Below, one piece after another: positions 25,758 through 34,232 of a stretch of DNA of 64,000 nt; the first letter of the stretch is position 1; every line of letters begins with the position of its first letter. Source of the DNA: Flaviflexus sp. (GTDB lineage Bacteria; Actinomycetota; Actinomycetes; Actinomycetales; Actinomycetaceae). The notes below the pieces were generated by a model. It saw only the letters and a list, made by a program, of their open reading frames with translations, had not been told where the DNA came from and searched no databases. The stretch spans positions 25,202 to 89,201 of the forward strand of contig JAUNVM010000005.1 of the NCBI GenBank assembly GCA_030537635.1, read 5' to 3'. The position numbers and the translations under genes were made by a program.

Positions 25758-26498
25758 TTAGGCGTGCGAGGTGGAGTTGCGCAGATCCTTGTTGAGCATG
25801 GAGATGACCTCCAGCGGAATCTGCTTGGGGCACACCGCCGCGCATTCACCGATGTTCGTGCAGCCGCCGAAGCCTTCGGCGTCGTGCTGGCGAATCATGT
25901 TGAGCGCGCGGGTCTTGCGCTCCGGCTGGCCCTGGGGAAGCAGTCCGAGGTGGACCACCTTCGCCGAGGTGAACAGCATGCCCGAGCCATTGGGGCAGGC
26001 CGCCACGCAGGCGCCGCAGCCAATGCAGGCGGCCGCCTCGAAGGCGCGATCCGCATTGTCCTTGGGTACGGGCACCGCATGAGCATCCGGGGCCGCGCCG
26101 GTGTTGACGGAAATGTAGCCGCCGGCGGAAATGATCCGGTCGAAGGCCGAACGGTCGACAACCAGGTCCTTAATGACCGGGAATCCCTTCGAACGCCAGG
26201 GCTCGATGGTGATCTTGTCGCCGTCCTTGTAGTGCCGCATGTGGAGCTGACAGGTGGTGGTCACCTGCGGGCCGTGCGGGTCGCCGTTAATGACGAGGCC
26301 GCACTGACCGCAAATGCCCTCGCGGCAATCGGAGTCGAATGCCACCGGCTCCTTGCCCTCCGCGAACAGCTCCTCGTTGAGGACGTCGAGCATCTCCAGG
26401 AAGGAGGCATGCTCATCGACGTTCTCAAGGGTATGCGTCTCGAAATGCCCGGGGTCAGACGGGCCGTTCTGTCGCCAAAATTCGAGTGTAATTCTCAC
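25758..26498 (-). CDS. sdhB: Succinate dehydrogenase/fumarate reductase iron-sulfur subunit
   Basis: The 246-residue subunit carries electrons from the flavoprotein to the quinone site. The [2Fe-2S] cluster ligands are in [15 protein letters not shown] plus a distal Cys (TTCQLH); the [4Fe-4S] motif is [12 protein letters not shown]; the third cluster uses [19 protein letters not shown] 26498 overlaps the sdhA stop as GTGA, so translation is coupled. It is the last gene of sdhCAB and is followed by a hairpin terminator. Confidence 0.95.
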   Translation of the reverse strand: MRITLEFWRQNGPSDPGHFETHTLENVDEHASFLEMLDVLNEELFAEGKEPVAFDSDCREGICGQCGLVINGDPHGPQVTTTCQLHMRHYKDGDKITIEPWRSKGFPVIKDLVVDRSAFDRIISAGGYISVNTGAAPDAHAVPVPKDNADRAFEAAACIGCGACVAACPNGSGMLFTSAKVVHLGLLPQGQPERKTRALNMIRQHDAEGFGGCTNIGECAAVCPKQIPLEVISMLNKDLRNSTSHA

Positions 26499-28459
26499 TT
26501 GTAGCTCCGCTGCTTCATCTCGACGAATTCGTAGTTGAGGGCTTCCTTGTGCAGGGTCGGCGCGCCGTTCTCGCCACCATACTCCCAGGCCGCGACGTAT
26601 GCGTATTCATCGTCGTGGCGCAGGGCCTCGCCCTCTTCGGTCTGCGACTCGGCGCGGAAGTGGCCGCCGCAGGATTCGCAGCGGTGCAACGCGTCGATAC
26701 ACATGAGTTCACCGAGCTCGAGGAAGTCCGCCACGCGGCCGGCCTTCTCGAGGGACTGGTTGAGTCCCTCGGCGGATCCGGGAACGTTGACGTTCTTCCA
26801 GAAGTCCTCGCGCAGGGCGCGGATCTGGCCAATAGCCTTCTTCAGGCCCTCCTCGGTCCGCTCCATGCCGCACTCTTCCCACATGATGTGGCCGAGTTCC
26901 TTGTGGTAGGAGTCCACCGAGCGGTTGCCCTTGAGCTCCATGAAGTGCGCGATGCGATCCTCGACGTTCTTCTTTGCTTCCGCCACCTCCGGGGCGTCAT
27001 CCACCTTCTCGAACGGGCCATTGGCCAGATAGTCGTTGATGGTGTTGGGAAGCACGAAGTAACCATCGGCCAGGCCCTGCATGAGGGCGGAGGCACCAAG
27101 GCGGTTCGCTCCATGATCGGAGAAGTTCGCCTCGCCGGCCACGAACAGGCCGGGGATGGAGGATTCGAGATCGTAGTCCACCCACAGGCCGCCCATGGTG
27201 TAGTGCACGGCCGGGTAGATGCGCATGGGGATCTCGTACGGATTATCGCCGGTGATCTGCTCGTACATGTCGAACAGGTTGCCGTACTTGGCGGACACCG
27301 CATCCTTGCCCATGCGCTCGATCGCCTCGGCGAAGTCGAGGTAAACGCCGCGGGCAACGCCGCCGATCTCCGGGCCGACTCCGCGACCCTCGTCGCACAT
27401 GTTCTTCGCCTGGCGCGACGCGATATCGCGCGGTACGAGGTTACCGAAGGCCGGGTAGATGCGCTCGAGGTAGTAGTCGCGATCTTCCTCGGGAATCTCG
27501 CGAGGATCCTTCTGGCAGTCCTCCGCCTTCTTCGGCACCCAGATGCGGCCGTCGTTACGCAGCGACTCCGACATGAGGGTCAGCTTCGACTGGTACTCGC
27601 CGTGCTGGGGAATACACGTGGGGTGAATCTGCGTGTAGCAGGGATTCGCAAAGTAGGCACCCTTGCGGTGGGCGCGCCACACAGCCGTGCCATTGCATCC
27701 CATGGCGTTCGTCGACAGGAAGAAGACGTTGCCGTAGCCGCCGGTGGCCAGCACCACCGCGTCAGCCAGGTGGGTTTCCACCTCGCCGGTTGCCATGTCC
27801 CGGGCGACGATGCCGCGGGCGCGTCCGCCGGAGACGATCAGCTCGAGCATCTCGTGGCGGGGATGCGGGGTGACGGTTCCAGCCGCCACCTGGCGCTGCA
27901 GGGCCTGGTAGGCGCCGATGAGCAGCTGCTGGCCGGTCTGGCCGCGAGCGTAGAACGTACGGGCCACCTGGACGCCACCGAAGGAACGGTTGTCGAGCAG
28001 ACCACCGTATTCGCGGGCGAAGGGAACTCCCTGGGCCACGCACTGGTCGATGATGTTGGCACTGACCTCGGCTAGCCGGTAGACATTCGTTTCCCGCGAG
28101 CGGTAGTCGCCGCCCTTAACGGTGTCGTAGAACAGCCGGTAGGTCGAGTCGTTATCGTTTCGATAGTTCTTTGCCGCGTTGATGCCGCCCTGGGCGGCAA
28201 TCGAGTGGGCACGACGGGCCGAGTCCTGATAGAAGAACGTCTTGACGTTGTAGCCCATCTCGCCGAGCGAAGCGGCAGCGGCGCCGCCGGCCAGGCCGGT
28301 GCCCACGACGATGATGGAAAGCTTGCGGCGGTTGGCCGGGTTGACGAGCTTCGCTTCGAACTTGCGGGTTTCCCACTTGTTCTCCAGCGGCCCGCCCGGC
28401 GCCTTGGTGTCCGCGATCGGTTCGCCCTCGCGGTAGAGGCCGTCAATGAGATCAGTCAT
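26495..28459 (-). CDS. sdhA: Succinate dehydrogenase/fumarate reductase flavoprotein subunit
   Basis: The 654-residue subunit oxidises succinate (or reduces fumarate) with covalently bound FAD. The dinucleotide fold [19 protein letters not shown] is followed by [18 protein letters not shown], whose His is the FAD attachment site. Substrate residues lie in [12 protein letters not shown] and in [36 protein letters not shown]. The length and the long N-terminal strand before the FAD motif fit the B-type enzymes of Corynebacterium and Bacteroidetes. ATG 28459 is chosen for the AAGGTG just upstream; a GTG at 28477 overlapping the sdhC stop is possible. The physiological direction is not decidable from sequence. 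Confidence 0.95.
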   Translation of the reverse strand: MTDLIDGLYREGEPIADTKAPGGPLENKWETRKFEAKLVNPANRRKLSIIVVGTGLAGGAAAASLGEMGYNVKTFFYQDSARRAHSIAAQGGINAAKNYRNDNDSTYRLFYDTVKGGDYRSRETNVYRLAEVSANIIDQCVAQGVPFAREYGGLLDNRSFGGVQVARTFYARGQTGQQLLIGAYQALQRQVAAGTVTPHPRHEMLELIVSGGRARGIVARDMATGEVETHLADAVVLATGGYGNVFFLSTNAMGCNGTAVWRAHRKGAYFANPCYTQIHPTCIPQHGEYQSKLTLMSESLRNDGRIWVPKKAEDCQKDPREIPEEDRDYYLERIYPAFGNLVPRDIASRQAKNMCDEGRGVGPEIGGVARGVYLDFAEAIERMGKDAVSAKYGNLFDMYEQITGDNPYEIPMRIYPAVHYTMGGLWVDYDLESSIPGLFVAGEANFSDHGANRLGASALMQGLADGYFVLPNTINDYLANGPFEKVDDAPEVAEAKKNVEDRIAHFMELKGNRSVDSYHKELGHIMWEECGMERTEEGLKKAIGQIRALREDFWKNVNVPGSAEGLNQSLEKAGRVADFLELGELMCIDALHRCESCGGHFRAESQTEEGEALRHDDEYAYVAAWEYGGENGAPTLHKEALNYEFVEMKQRSYK

Positions 28460-28473
28460 GTCACCTTGTCCAA

Positions 28474-29193
28474 TCACGGGATGAGGCCGACGAGAATCGA
28501 CGTCGGCGGGGCCATAAAGCCGATGAACAGCGCGGCGGCGGCGAGCATGGAGATGAGGTTAAAGACCGGCTCGCGGTAGCGGTTGGACCAGCCGAGCGTA
28601 GCCAGGGCCGACCAAACGCCGTGCCGCACGTGCATGGCGAGCAGGAAAATGACAATGAAATAGATCGCGTACGACCACCAGACCTCGGGCTGGAAGCCCG
28701 CGATCATCCGGTCGTAGGGAGTCATCGTGGAGTAGTCGTCCGCGCCCACCGAAATCGCGAGAACGGTGAACTGGAGGATGTGGTACACGATGAAGGAAAA
28801 GATGATCACGCCGCCCCATCGCATGGTGCGCGATGCGTAGGTCTGCTGATCCTTGTTGCCACGCTTCACCTTGTATGCGGTGCCGCGAGCGGCATTGCCC
28901 CGCTTCCAAAGAATGAACGCGGCATGCATGTGGAGAACAAGGGAGACGAGCAGGACGATCCGCAGGATCCACAGCAGGCCCCCATACGGCAGGTACGGTT
29001 CGCCAACCTCACGTAAGTGCTCGGCGTAGGTGTTGTAAACCTCCGCACCTCCGAACATCTTGAGGTTGCCGTACATGTGCATGAGTACGAAGCCCACAAA
29101 GATGATGCCGGTAACCGCCATCTGGATCTTCAGACCCACCGACGTAAACAACTTGCCAACTTTTTTTGGCGCAGTCTGTGTTGTGGTAGCCAT
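28474..29193 (-). CDS. sdhC: Succinate dehydrogenase cytochrome b subunit (B-type, single anchor)
   Basis: A 239-residue membrane anchor with five predicted helices, the first at about residues 22-45 ([24 protein letters not shown]). Histidines in or near helices ([39 protein letters not shown]) are candidate ligands for two b hemes. One anchor with two hemes is the B-type design that reacts with menaquinone. ATG 29193 has GGAGA upstream. It opens the sdhCAB operon, 184 bases after the end of rimI, so the operon probably has its own promoter there. Confidence 0.93.
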   Translation of the reverse strand: MATTTQTAPKKVGKLFTSVGLKIQMAVTGIIFVGFVLMHMYGNLKMFGGAEVYNTYAEHLREVGEPYLPYGGLLWILRIVLLVSLVLHMHAAFILWKRGNAARGTAYKVKRGNKDQQTYASRTMRWGGVIIFSFIVYHILQFTVLAISVGADDYSTMTPYDRMIAGFQPEVWWSYAIYFIVIFLLAMHVRHGVWSALATLGWSNRYREPVFNLISMLAAAALFIGFMAPPTSILVGLIP

Positions 29194-29377
29194 GTCTCCA
29201 TCGTAGTGGCGAGCCGTTCATACCGGACAGACCTTGGTACCGCACGTACCCCAGGTGAGGCTTTTACCGGCCGCGGAGGCGGCCCGCATGCGCTGCGGGT
29301 ACGGCTTTTTCGTTGCTAGCGCGCGGAAAGCTTTTTCTTGACCGAAGGCTCAAGGCCGCTAAAGGAGACCGAGGGAA
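29194..29377. other. Intergenic region between rimI and sdhC
   Basis: The gap should hold the sdhCAB promoter. I see no convincing hexamer pair. A plus-strand hairpin at 29283-29299 (CCCGCA/TGCGGG) followed by TTTTT at 29306-29310 is terminator-like in the orientation opposite to all neighbouring genes. Confidence 0.4.
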
Positions 29378-29869
29378 TTACGTATGTGGACGTTTGCCAA
29401 ATTGGCGGCGCATGAGTAGTCCGTCATCATCGCCGTAATATCCGCGCCGAATGCCCACCTCGGTGAAGCCGGCGCGCCGGTAAAGGGCCTGTGCGCCGCG
29501 GTCTGCGGCCCGCACCTCAAGAAAGCACACCTCGGCTCCTTGCCGCTCGGCCTCGGCCAGTAGGGCGGACAGCAGCGCGGTGGCCAATCCGCGTCGGCGC
29601 CACGGTTCGCGCACCGCAATTGTCATGAGATCAGATTCCACCCCGCAGGTGATGACGCCGCAGGCGGCGAGCCTGTCAGGCGGCTGCTCGGGGTCGAGCT
29701 CGCGGGCGTCGATGCCCAGGCAGGTCACCCAGGGCAGCAGGAACTGATTGTCGAACATGTCCGGCGGCCAGGCGTCCTTGCCGAACACCTCTCGATCCAG
29801 CTCCGCCATCTCCCCAGCATCGCTCGCACGCAGGCGGCGAATTGGCGGATCGGTGGCCCCCTCAACCAT
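29378..29869 (-). CDS. rimI: Ribosomal-protein-alanine N-acetyltransferase RimI-like
   Basis: A 163-residue GNAT enzyme. The acetyl-CoA loop is REPWRRRGLATALLSAL after strand beta-4 DLMTIAV, and the C-terminal ALYRRAGFTEVGIRRGYYG matches RimI-type N-alpha acetyltransferases, which acetylate the N-terminus of ribosomal protein S18 or other proteins. ATG 29869 overlaps the tsaB end by eight bases; longer frames run through tsaB. The tsaB-rimI pairing is widely conserved in actinobacteria and supports the name, although the in vivo substrate may be broader than S18. Confidence 0.9.
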   Translation of the reverse strand: MVEGATDPPIRRLRASDAGEMAELDREVFGKDAWPPDMFDNQFLLPWVTCLGIDARELDPEQPPDRLAACGVITCGVESDLMTIAVREPWRRRGLATALLSALLAEAERQGAEVCFLEVRAADRGAQALYRRAGFTEVGIRRGYYGDDDGLLMRRQFGKRPHT

Positions 29870-30455
29870 GAATATCGGGCCGGCGCAGGTATTGCGGTTC
29901 GGTGCCGAGATCGACGCCGGCGCGCTGCCGGGCCACCGCGAGGGCGACCATGGCCTCGGGGTCGATGTCGAGGGCGGTTCCCCCGAGCACATCGGCGTAG
30001 GCGACCGCTCCGGGACCGACGAAGGGGCCCTCCCGTTCGGCGAGCTTGGCGGGGGCGAGCACCTCCGGCCCCCATTCGGCGACAACGTCATCGTCCCGCC
30101 GGGTAAACCGGGCGGCGTAGACCTCGCGGCGGCGGGCGTCAAGAACCGTGGTCACCGGGAACTCTCCCGGATAGCTCACGGCAAGCGCATCCAGTGAGCC
30201 AATCCCCCACACCGGCACCGACCAGGCCCGCCCGAGCGTACGTGCGGTCACGAGGCCGGCGCGCAGGCCGGTGAACGCGGCCGGTCCCGTGCCGGCCACG
30301 ATGACCTCGGGAACCTCCCCGGCCAGGACCTCCCGCGCCATCGGTGCCAGGGTCTCGACGTGGTGTCGAGCATCCGCACTTCGCAGGACCTCCACCTGTT
30401 CGGCCACGAAGGCAACCGTGGACAGGCTTGAGGTGTCAATGACGAGTGCGCGCAT
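29862..30455 (-). CDS. tsaB: tRNA threonylcarbamoyladenosine biosynthesis protein TsaB
   Basis: A 197-residue inactive ASKHA-fold partner that dimerises with TsaD for t6A37 synthesis. The N-terminal RALVIDTSSLSTVAFV and the hallmark VIVAGTGPAAFTGLRAGLVTARTLG are clear. ATG 30455 with CGAGGAGA upstream gives normal size; it overlaps the preceding membrane-protein gene by 20 bases and its stop overlaps rimI, so it is part of the alr-tsaE-X-tsaB-rimI operon. Confidence 0.95.
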   Translation of the reverse strand: MRALVIDTSSLSTVAFVAEQVEVLRSADARHHVETLAPMAREVLAGEVPEVIVAGTGPAAFTGLRAGLVTARTLGRAWSVPVWGIGSLDALAVSYPGEFPVTTVLDARRREVYAARFTRRDDDVVAEWGPEVLAPAKLAEREGPFVGPGAVAYADVLGGTALDIDPEAMVALAVARQRAGVDLGTEPQYLRRPDIHG

Positions 30456-31173
30456 GAGTGTCTCCTCGACGGTAGATACGGACATGGCGGGCCGGGCGCG
30501 GCTCGGTCCGCTCTTCGGGGGTGGGGCTGTGCCGCAACCAGATGACAATGATGAGGGCGAGCAGGGCGGCGACGATGACGAGGACGGCGATCCACACCGG
30601 AGCGCTGGCCTCATCGGCGGGAACCGTGGGCTTGGGTTTGTCGGCTAGCAGCTCGGCTCGTAGCTCAAGGAAATTCGCGAAGGGCACCTCGCCGGCCAGA
30701 TAGTCGCCGGCCGAGGCCGAGGCGGGGCTGATAAGACCATCCCCGAGAAGGAAGAAAACCTCGAGCAGAGGATCGTACACCACTTGTTCGCTGCCGCCTA
30801 GGTCCTCGATGATCCCGGCCAGCTGAACATCATCGGTGACGTCGACCGTGCGGTCCCCGCCCTCGCGATAGGTGAGCAGCGTTCCCACCGGATCATCCTC
30901 AAGGAGCACGGGGGCGATCCAGCGGTCCCAGGAGATCACCCTCGGAGCGGGCTCCTTGGTCAGCCGGGCGAGCCGCTCGGGGCGACCGACAAACAGCTTC
31001 TCCCGGTCGGCGGGCTTGACGTCGGGGAACGCCGTGTCAACGTACGCTCCCAGGGCGTCATTGGCCTCGCTGAGAAACCAGGCGGGCTCGTCCTCCGCAT
31101 CTTTCGCTGCGGCGGCGGTGCCAAGGCCCGATAAGAGGAGGGCCAGGGCGAGCAGTCGGGTAAGCCACCTCAC
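30436..31173 (-). CDS. Unknown exported, C-terminally membrane-anchored protein
   Basis: A 245-residue protein with an N-terminal signal peptide (RWLTRLLALALLLSGLGTAAAA, probable cleavage after the alanines), an extracytoplasmic domain of about 170 residues rich in Asp and Glu, one membrane helix near the C-terminus (VWIAVLVIVAALLALIIVIWL), and a short basic cytoplasmic tail (about 35 residues). I do not recognise the domain. GTG 31173 overlaps the tsaE stop as GTGA and the 3' end overlaps tsaB by 20 bases, so it is made from the t6A operon. Its topology resembles TPM-domain proteins, but the typical motif is not evident. Function unknown. Confidence 0.75.
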   Translation of the reverse strand: MRWLTRLLALALLLSGLGTAAAAKDAEDEPAWFLSEANDALGAYVDTAFPDVKPADREKLFVGRPERLARLTKEPAPRVISWDRWIAPVLLEDDPVGTLLTYREGGDRTVDVTDDVQLAGIIEDLGGSEQVVYDPLLEVFFLLGDGLISPASASAGDYLAGEVPFANFLELRAELLADKPKPTVPADEASAPVWIAVLVIVAALLALIIVIWLRHSPTPEERTEPRPARHVRIYRRGDTHARTRH

Positions 31174-31646
31174 GCGAGCGCCTCGGCAATGGCGCGCGAT
31201 CGCTTCCCGGTTCCCGAGATGGTGACCTCACGCGGCTCATCCCCGGCCAAATCCACCGGTTCGAGGCCGGCGCTGCCGGTGGGGCGGACGATGTCGATGA
31301 GGAGGCGATCTGCGGACAGGGAATCAGTTTTCCCGGCGCCCCACTCGATAATCGTGACCGAATCATCGAGGGAGGCATCGAGGTCGAGAGCATCAACGTC
31401 CTCGATCCGCTCGAGCCGGTAGGCGTCGACGTGGACGAGGTCGACCTCGCCCTCGTGAACATGGGCGATGACGAAGGTGGGCGAGGTAACCCGGCCCGCC
31501 ACATTCATGCCCCGAGCCAGGCCCTGAACAAGGGTGGTTTTGCCGGCGCCGAGCTCACCGGACAGCGTGATGAGATCCCCGGCGCTCACGTACTGTGCGA
31601 GCCGTTCGCCCAGCGCCCGCATGGCATCAGAACTATCGATTCTCAT
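31170..31646 (-). CDS. tsaE: tRNA threonylcarbamoyladenosine biosynthesis ATPase TsaE
   Basis: A 158-residue P-loop ATPase that drives the TsaBD complex in t6A synthesis. Walker A is GELGAGKTT; SPTFVIAHVHEG and HVDAYRLE follow as in the family, and IIEWGAGK carries the later acidic motif. ATG 31646 overlaps the alr 3' end by 14 bases and its stop overlaps the next gene. An upstream frame to 31997 runs wholly within alr and is rejected. Confidence 0.95.
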   Translation of the reverse strand: MRIDSSDAMRALGERLAQYVSAGDLITLSGELGAGKTTLVQGLARGMNVAGRVTSPTFVIAHVHEGEVDLVHVDAYRLERIEDVDALDLDASLDDSVTIIEWGAGKTDSLSADRLLIDIVRPTGSAGLEPVDLAGDEPREVTISGTGKRSRAIAEALA

Positions 31647-32757
31647 GGCTGCCTTTCGAGTAGCGGCGCGGCACGCGCGGACCGATCCGGGTGGTGATCT
31701 CATAGCCGATGGTGCCACAGTGGGCGGCCCACTCATCCGCGCTCGGCGCGTCCGCCCCAAACAGGCGCACGCAATCCCCCGCCTCCAGGTCCTCCCCCTC
31801 GATAACGAATTGGTCCATGCACACGGTGCCAATGATCTTGCGCCGCCGGCCCGCAACCACCTCGGCCCGCCGCGAGGCAGCCCGGGGAATCCCATCGGCA
31901 TATCCCAGCGGAACGGTGGCGAGCCGGCACGGCCCAACCTGCTCGGTGTGATTGTAGGAAACCCCGGTGCCCGCCGGCACCTCGCGGACGGACACAACGG
32001 GGGCCTCGAGGCTCATGACGGGGCGCAGGCCGAGCTGCTCGGCGCTCGCCACCGCCGGATTCGGGCTCAGCCCGTAGAGCGCGATTCCCGGCCGCACCAT
32101 GTCCAGATGGGTGGCCTCGTGCCACAGCAGGCCCGCCGAATTAGCCAGGTGCCGAATCGGATGGAGCCCGAGGTTGGCAACGGTTTCACCGGCCTCGATG
32201 AGCTGGCGAGTCTGCTGCGCGGTGAGGGGGTGATCGGGCTCGTCGGCCCGCACGAGATGAGACCACAGACCGACCACCTCCGTGGCCCTGCCCTCGAGCT
32301 CTGCCAGACGCTCGGCGGCGCCGCCCAGCTGGGCGGCGGTGAGCCCGCCGCGCGACATTCCGGTGTCGATCTCGAGGTGGATGCGCGCCGGCGTACCGGC
32401 CGTCTCGGCGGCGCTTGCAATCTCCTCAATCGCCCAGGGGGCGGGAACCGATATCTCGATTCCCGCCTCAATCGCGGCGACGAGATCGGCACCCGGAGGA
32501 TAAATCCAGCTGAGGATCGGAGCCTGAGGCAGCGCCTCGCGCAGGGTGAAGGCCTCGGCGAGCTGGGCAACCCCCAGGTAGGCGACCCCGCAGTCAAGGA
32601 GGGTGGCCCCCACTTCGGCGAGACCGTGGCCGTACGCATCGGCCTTGACCACGCCAATCATGGGTCGGCCCTGGGCCCGCTCAGCCAGAACGGCATGATT
32701 GTGCGCCAGCGCCTCGAGGTCAATCCGGGCGGTGGAGGGAAAGCGCGCGGCGCTCAC
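31633..32757 (-). CDS. alr: Alanine racemase
   Basis: The 374-residue PLP enzyme supplies D-alanine for peptidoglycan. The cofactor Lys38 lies in VVKADAYGHG; the catalytic Tyr of the other face is in GVSYNHT; HLEIDTGMSRGG and VCMDQFVIE are further family blocks. GTG 32757 overlaps the nnrD stop as GTGA. The gene starts the alr-tsaE-X-tsaB-rimI string that is common in actinobacteria. Confidence 0.96.
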   Translation of the reverse strand: MSAARFPSTARIDLEALAHNHAVLAERAQGRPMIGVVKADAYGHGLAEVGATLLDCGVAYLGVAQLAEAFTLREALPQAPILSWIYPPGADLVAAIEAGIEISVPAPWAIEEIASAAETAGTPARIHLEIDTGMSRGGLTAAQLGGAAERLAELEGRATEVVGLWSHLVRADEPDHPLTAQQTRQLIEAGETVANLGLHPIRHLANSAGLLWHEATHLDMVRPGIALYGLSPNPAVASAEQLGLRPVMSLEAPVVSVREVPAGTGVSYNHTEQVGPCRLATVPLGYADGIPRAASRRAEVVAGRRRKIIGTVCMDQFVIEGEDLEAGDCVRLFGADAPSADEWAAHCGTIGYEITTRIGPRVPRRYSKGSHENR

Positions 32758-34232
32758 AGAACCTCCTCGAGGGTCTGCGGCAGACGCTGGGCGATCTCGT
32801 GGGCGGTGATTCCCACCCGGTCGGCGGCTCGCCCGTGCAGAAAACAGGCAGCGGCGGCGAGCAGGGCGGGGCGGCCGTGACCGCGCCCGGCCATCTTGAT
32901 CTCCTCACCGCGAGTGGCAAGCAGGGCCCCGATAAGGCCGGCGAGGACGTCCCCGGCTCCCGCGGTGGCCCGCCAGTGGGAGGGTGCCGGCTGGGCGTAG
33001 ACCGGGCCGTCCGGACCGGCAATAACGTCGGTGGCACCCTTGAGCACGACGGTGGCGCCGGTGATTGCTGCGGCAAGTCTGGCCGCCCGGGCCGGATTGG
33101 CGGAAATCTCATCGCGGCTCATCGGCTCACCGCGCGCGTGCAGAAGGGTGGAGAGTTCGCCCGGATGTGGGGTGAGCACGCAGGTGGATGGCAGATCCTC
33201 GTATCCATCGGCTAGCAGGCCGAGCGCCCCGGCATCCAACACCAGCGGATAACCATCGGCCAGGGCTCGGTTGGCGAGCGGTCGCAGGTGCTCCGGATCA
33301 TCCACCCCGCTACCGAGGACGGTGGCCTGGGCGTGTCCGGTCTGGCAGACCACCTCGGGATGGGCAGCAAGGACCAGGTCTTCGACCCGGCGAGGGGCCA
33401 CGAGGCGAACCATGCCGGCGCCGCCGCGCAGTGCCCCCGAGGCGGCGAGGATAGCGGCCCCCGGATAGGTTGTCGAGCCAACGCCAAGGAGGACGACACC
33501 GCGCGAATACTTGTGATCGCCCGGACCGGGCGGGGTCAGCAGATCGGAGACGTCCGCACCGGTGAGGGTTGCGGCAGCCGGGTGGCCCGGCTGGGGCAAG
33601 CCGATGTCGGCGAGCTCGATTCGCCCGCAGGCCCGGTGGGCCGGGGGCAGCAGCAGGCCCGGCTTCATGAGGCCCATGGTGACGGTGACGGAGGCTTGCA
33701 GATACGGGCCCGGCAGGGTGCCATCATCGACCCCGATGCCGCTCGGGCAATCCACCGCGATGATGATGGGGCTGTCCGGGCTGGCCCGGCGCTCAGCCTC
33801 GAGTAGGCGCACCGCCTCGGCCATGGGGCCGTTCAGCGGTGGGCGGGCCCCGATGCCGAGCAGCCCGTCGATCCACACCCCGCTTGCGTTGGCGAGCGCC
33901 CGAAGATCGGCGCTGCGAGCATCGTGCATGCGCACGCCGGCGGCCTCGGCCGCCTTCCGGCCCTCCTCGTGCGGGGTGCCGAAGGTGAGGGCGGTGATCT
34001 GCGCGCCGCGCCGGGCGAGTAGCGCACCGGCGAACAGGGCATCCCCGCCATTATTCCCCGGGCCGACGAGGGCGAGGACCTGGGATCCGGTCACCCGGTG
34101 TTCGCGCGCCCCGAGGCTGCGCGCCACCTGCGTGGCAATGGCGAAGGCGGCTCGCTCCATAAGCGGCTCGCCCCGGGACAGGGCCGGTTCCTCGGCCGCC
34201 CGGACATCCGCGCTTCGATAGGCTCTCAGCAT
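32754..34232 (-). CDS. nnrD: Bifunctional NAD(P)H-hydrate epimerase / ADP- or ATP-dependent dehydratase
   Basis: The 492-residue protein repairs hydrated NAD(P)H. The N-terminal YjeF_N epimerase domain (about 1-215) shows VGPGNNGGDALFAGALLARRG and IIIAVDCPSGIGVDDG. The C-terminal ribokinase-like dehydratase (about 235-492) shows VLLGVGSTTYPGAAILAASGALRGGAGMVRL, CVLTPHPGEL, VVLKGATDVIA and the nucleotide motif ATAGAGDVLAGLIGA. ATG 34232 shares one base with the glmS stop (TAATG). This is the usual fused form. Confidence 0.95.
   Translation of the reverse strand: MLRAYRSADVRAAEEPALSRGEPLMERAAFAIATQVARSLGAREHRVTGSQVLALVGPGNNGGDALFAGALLARRGAQITALTFGTPHEEGRKAAEAAGVRMHDARSADLRALANASGVWIDGLLGIGARPPLNGPMAEAVRLLEAERRASPDSPIIIAVDCPSGIGVDDGTLPGPYLQASVTVTMGLMKPGLLLPPAHRACGRIELADIGLPQPGHPAAATLTGADVSDLLTPPGPGDHKYSRGVVLLGVGSTTYPGAAILAASGALRGGAGMVRLVAPRRVEDLVLAAHPEVVCQTGHAQATVLGSGVDDPEHLRPLANRALADGYPLVLDAGALGLLADGYEDLPSTCVLTPHPGELSTLLHARGEPMSRDEISANPARAARLAAAITGATVVLKGATDVIAGPDGPVYAQPAPSHWRATAGAGDVLAGLIGALLATRGEEIKMAGRGHGRPALLAAAACFLHGRAADRVGITAHEIAQRLPQTLEEVL

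Noticed and set aside
29283..29310. Plus-strand hairpin followed by TTTTT
   Set aside because: There is no plus-strand gene upstream for it to terminate; kept only as a note in the intergenic entry.
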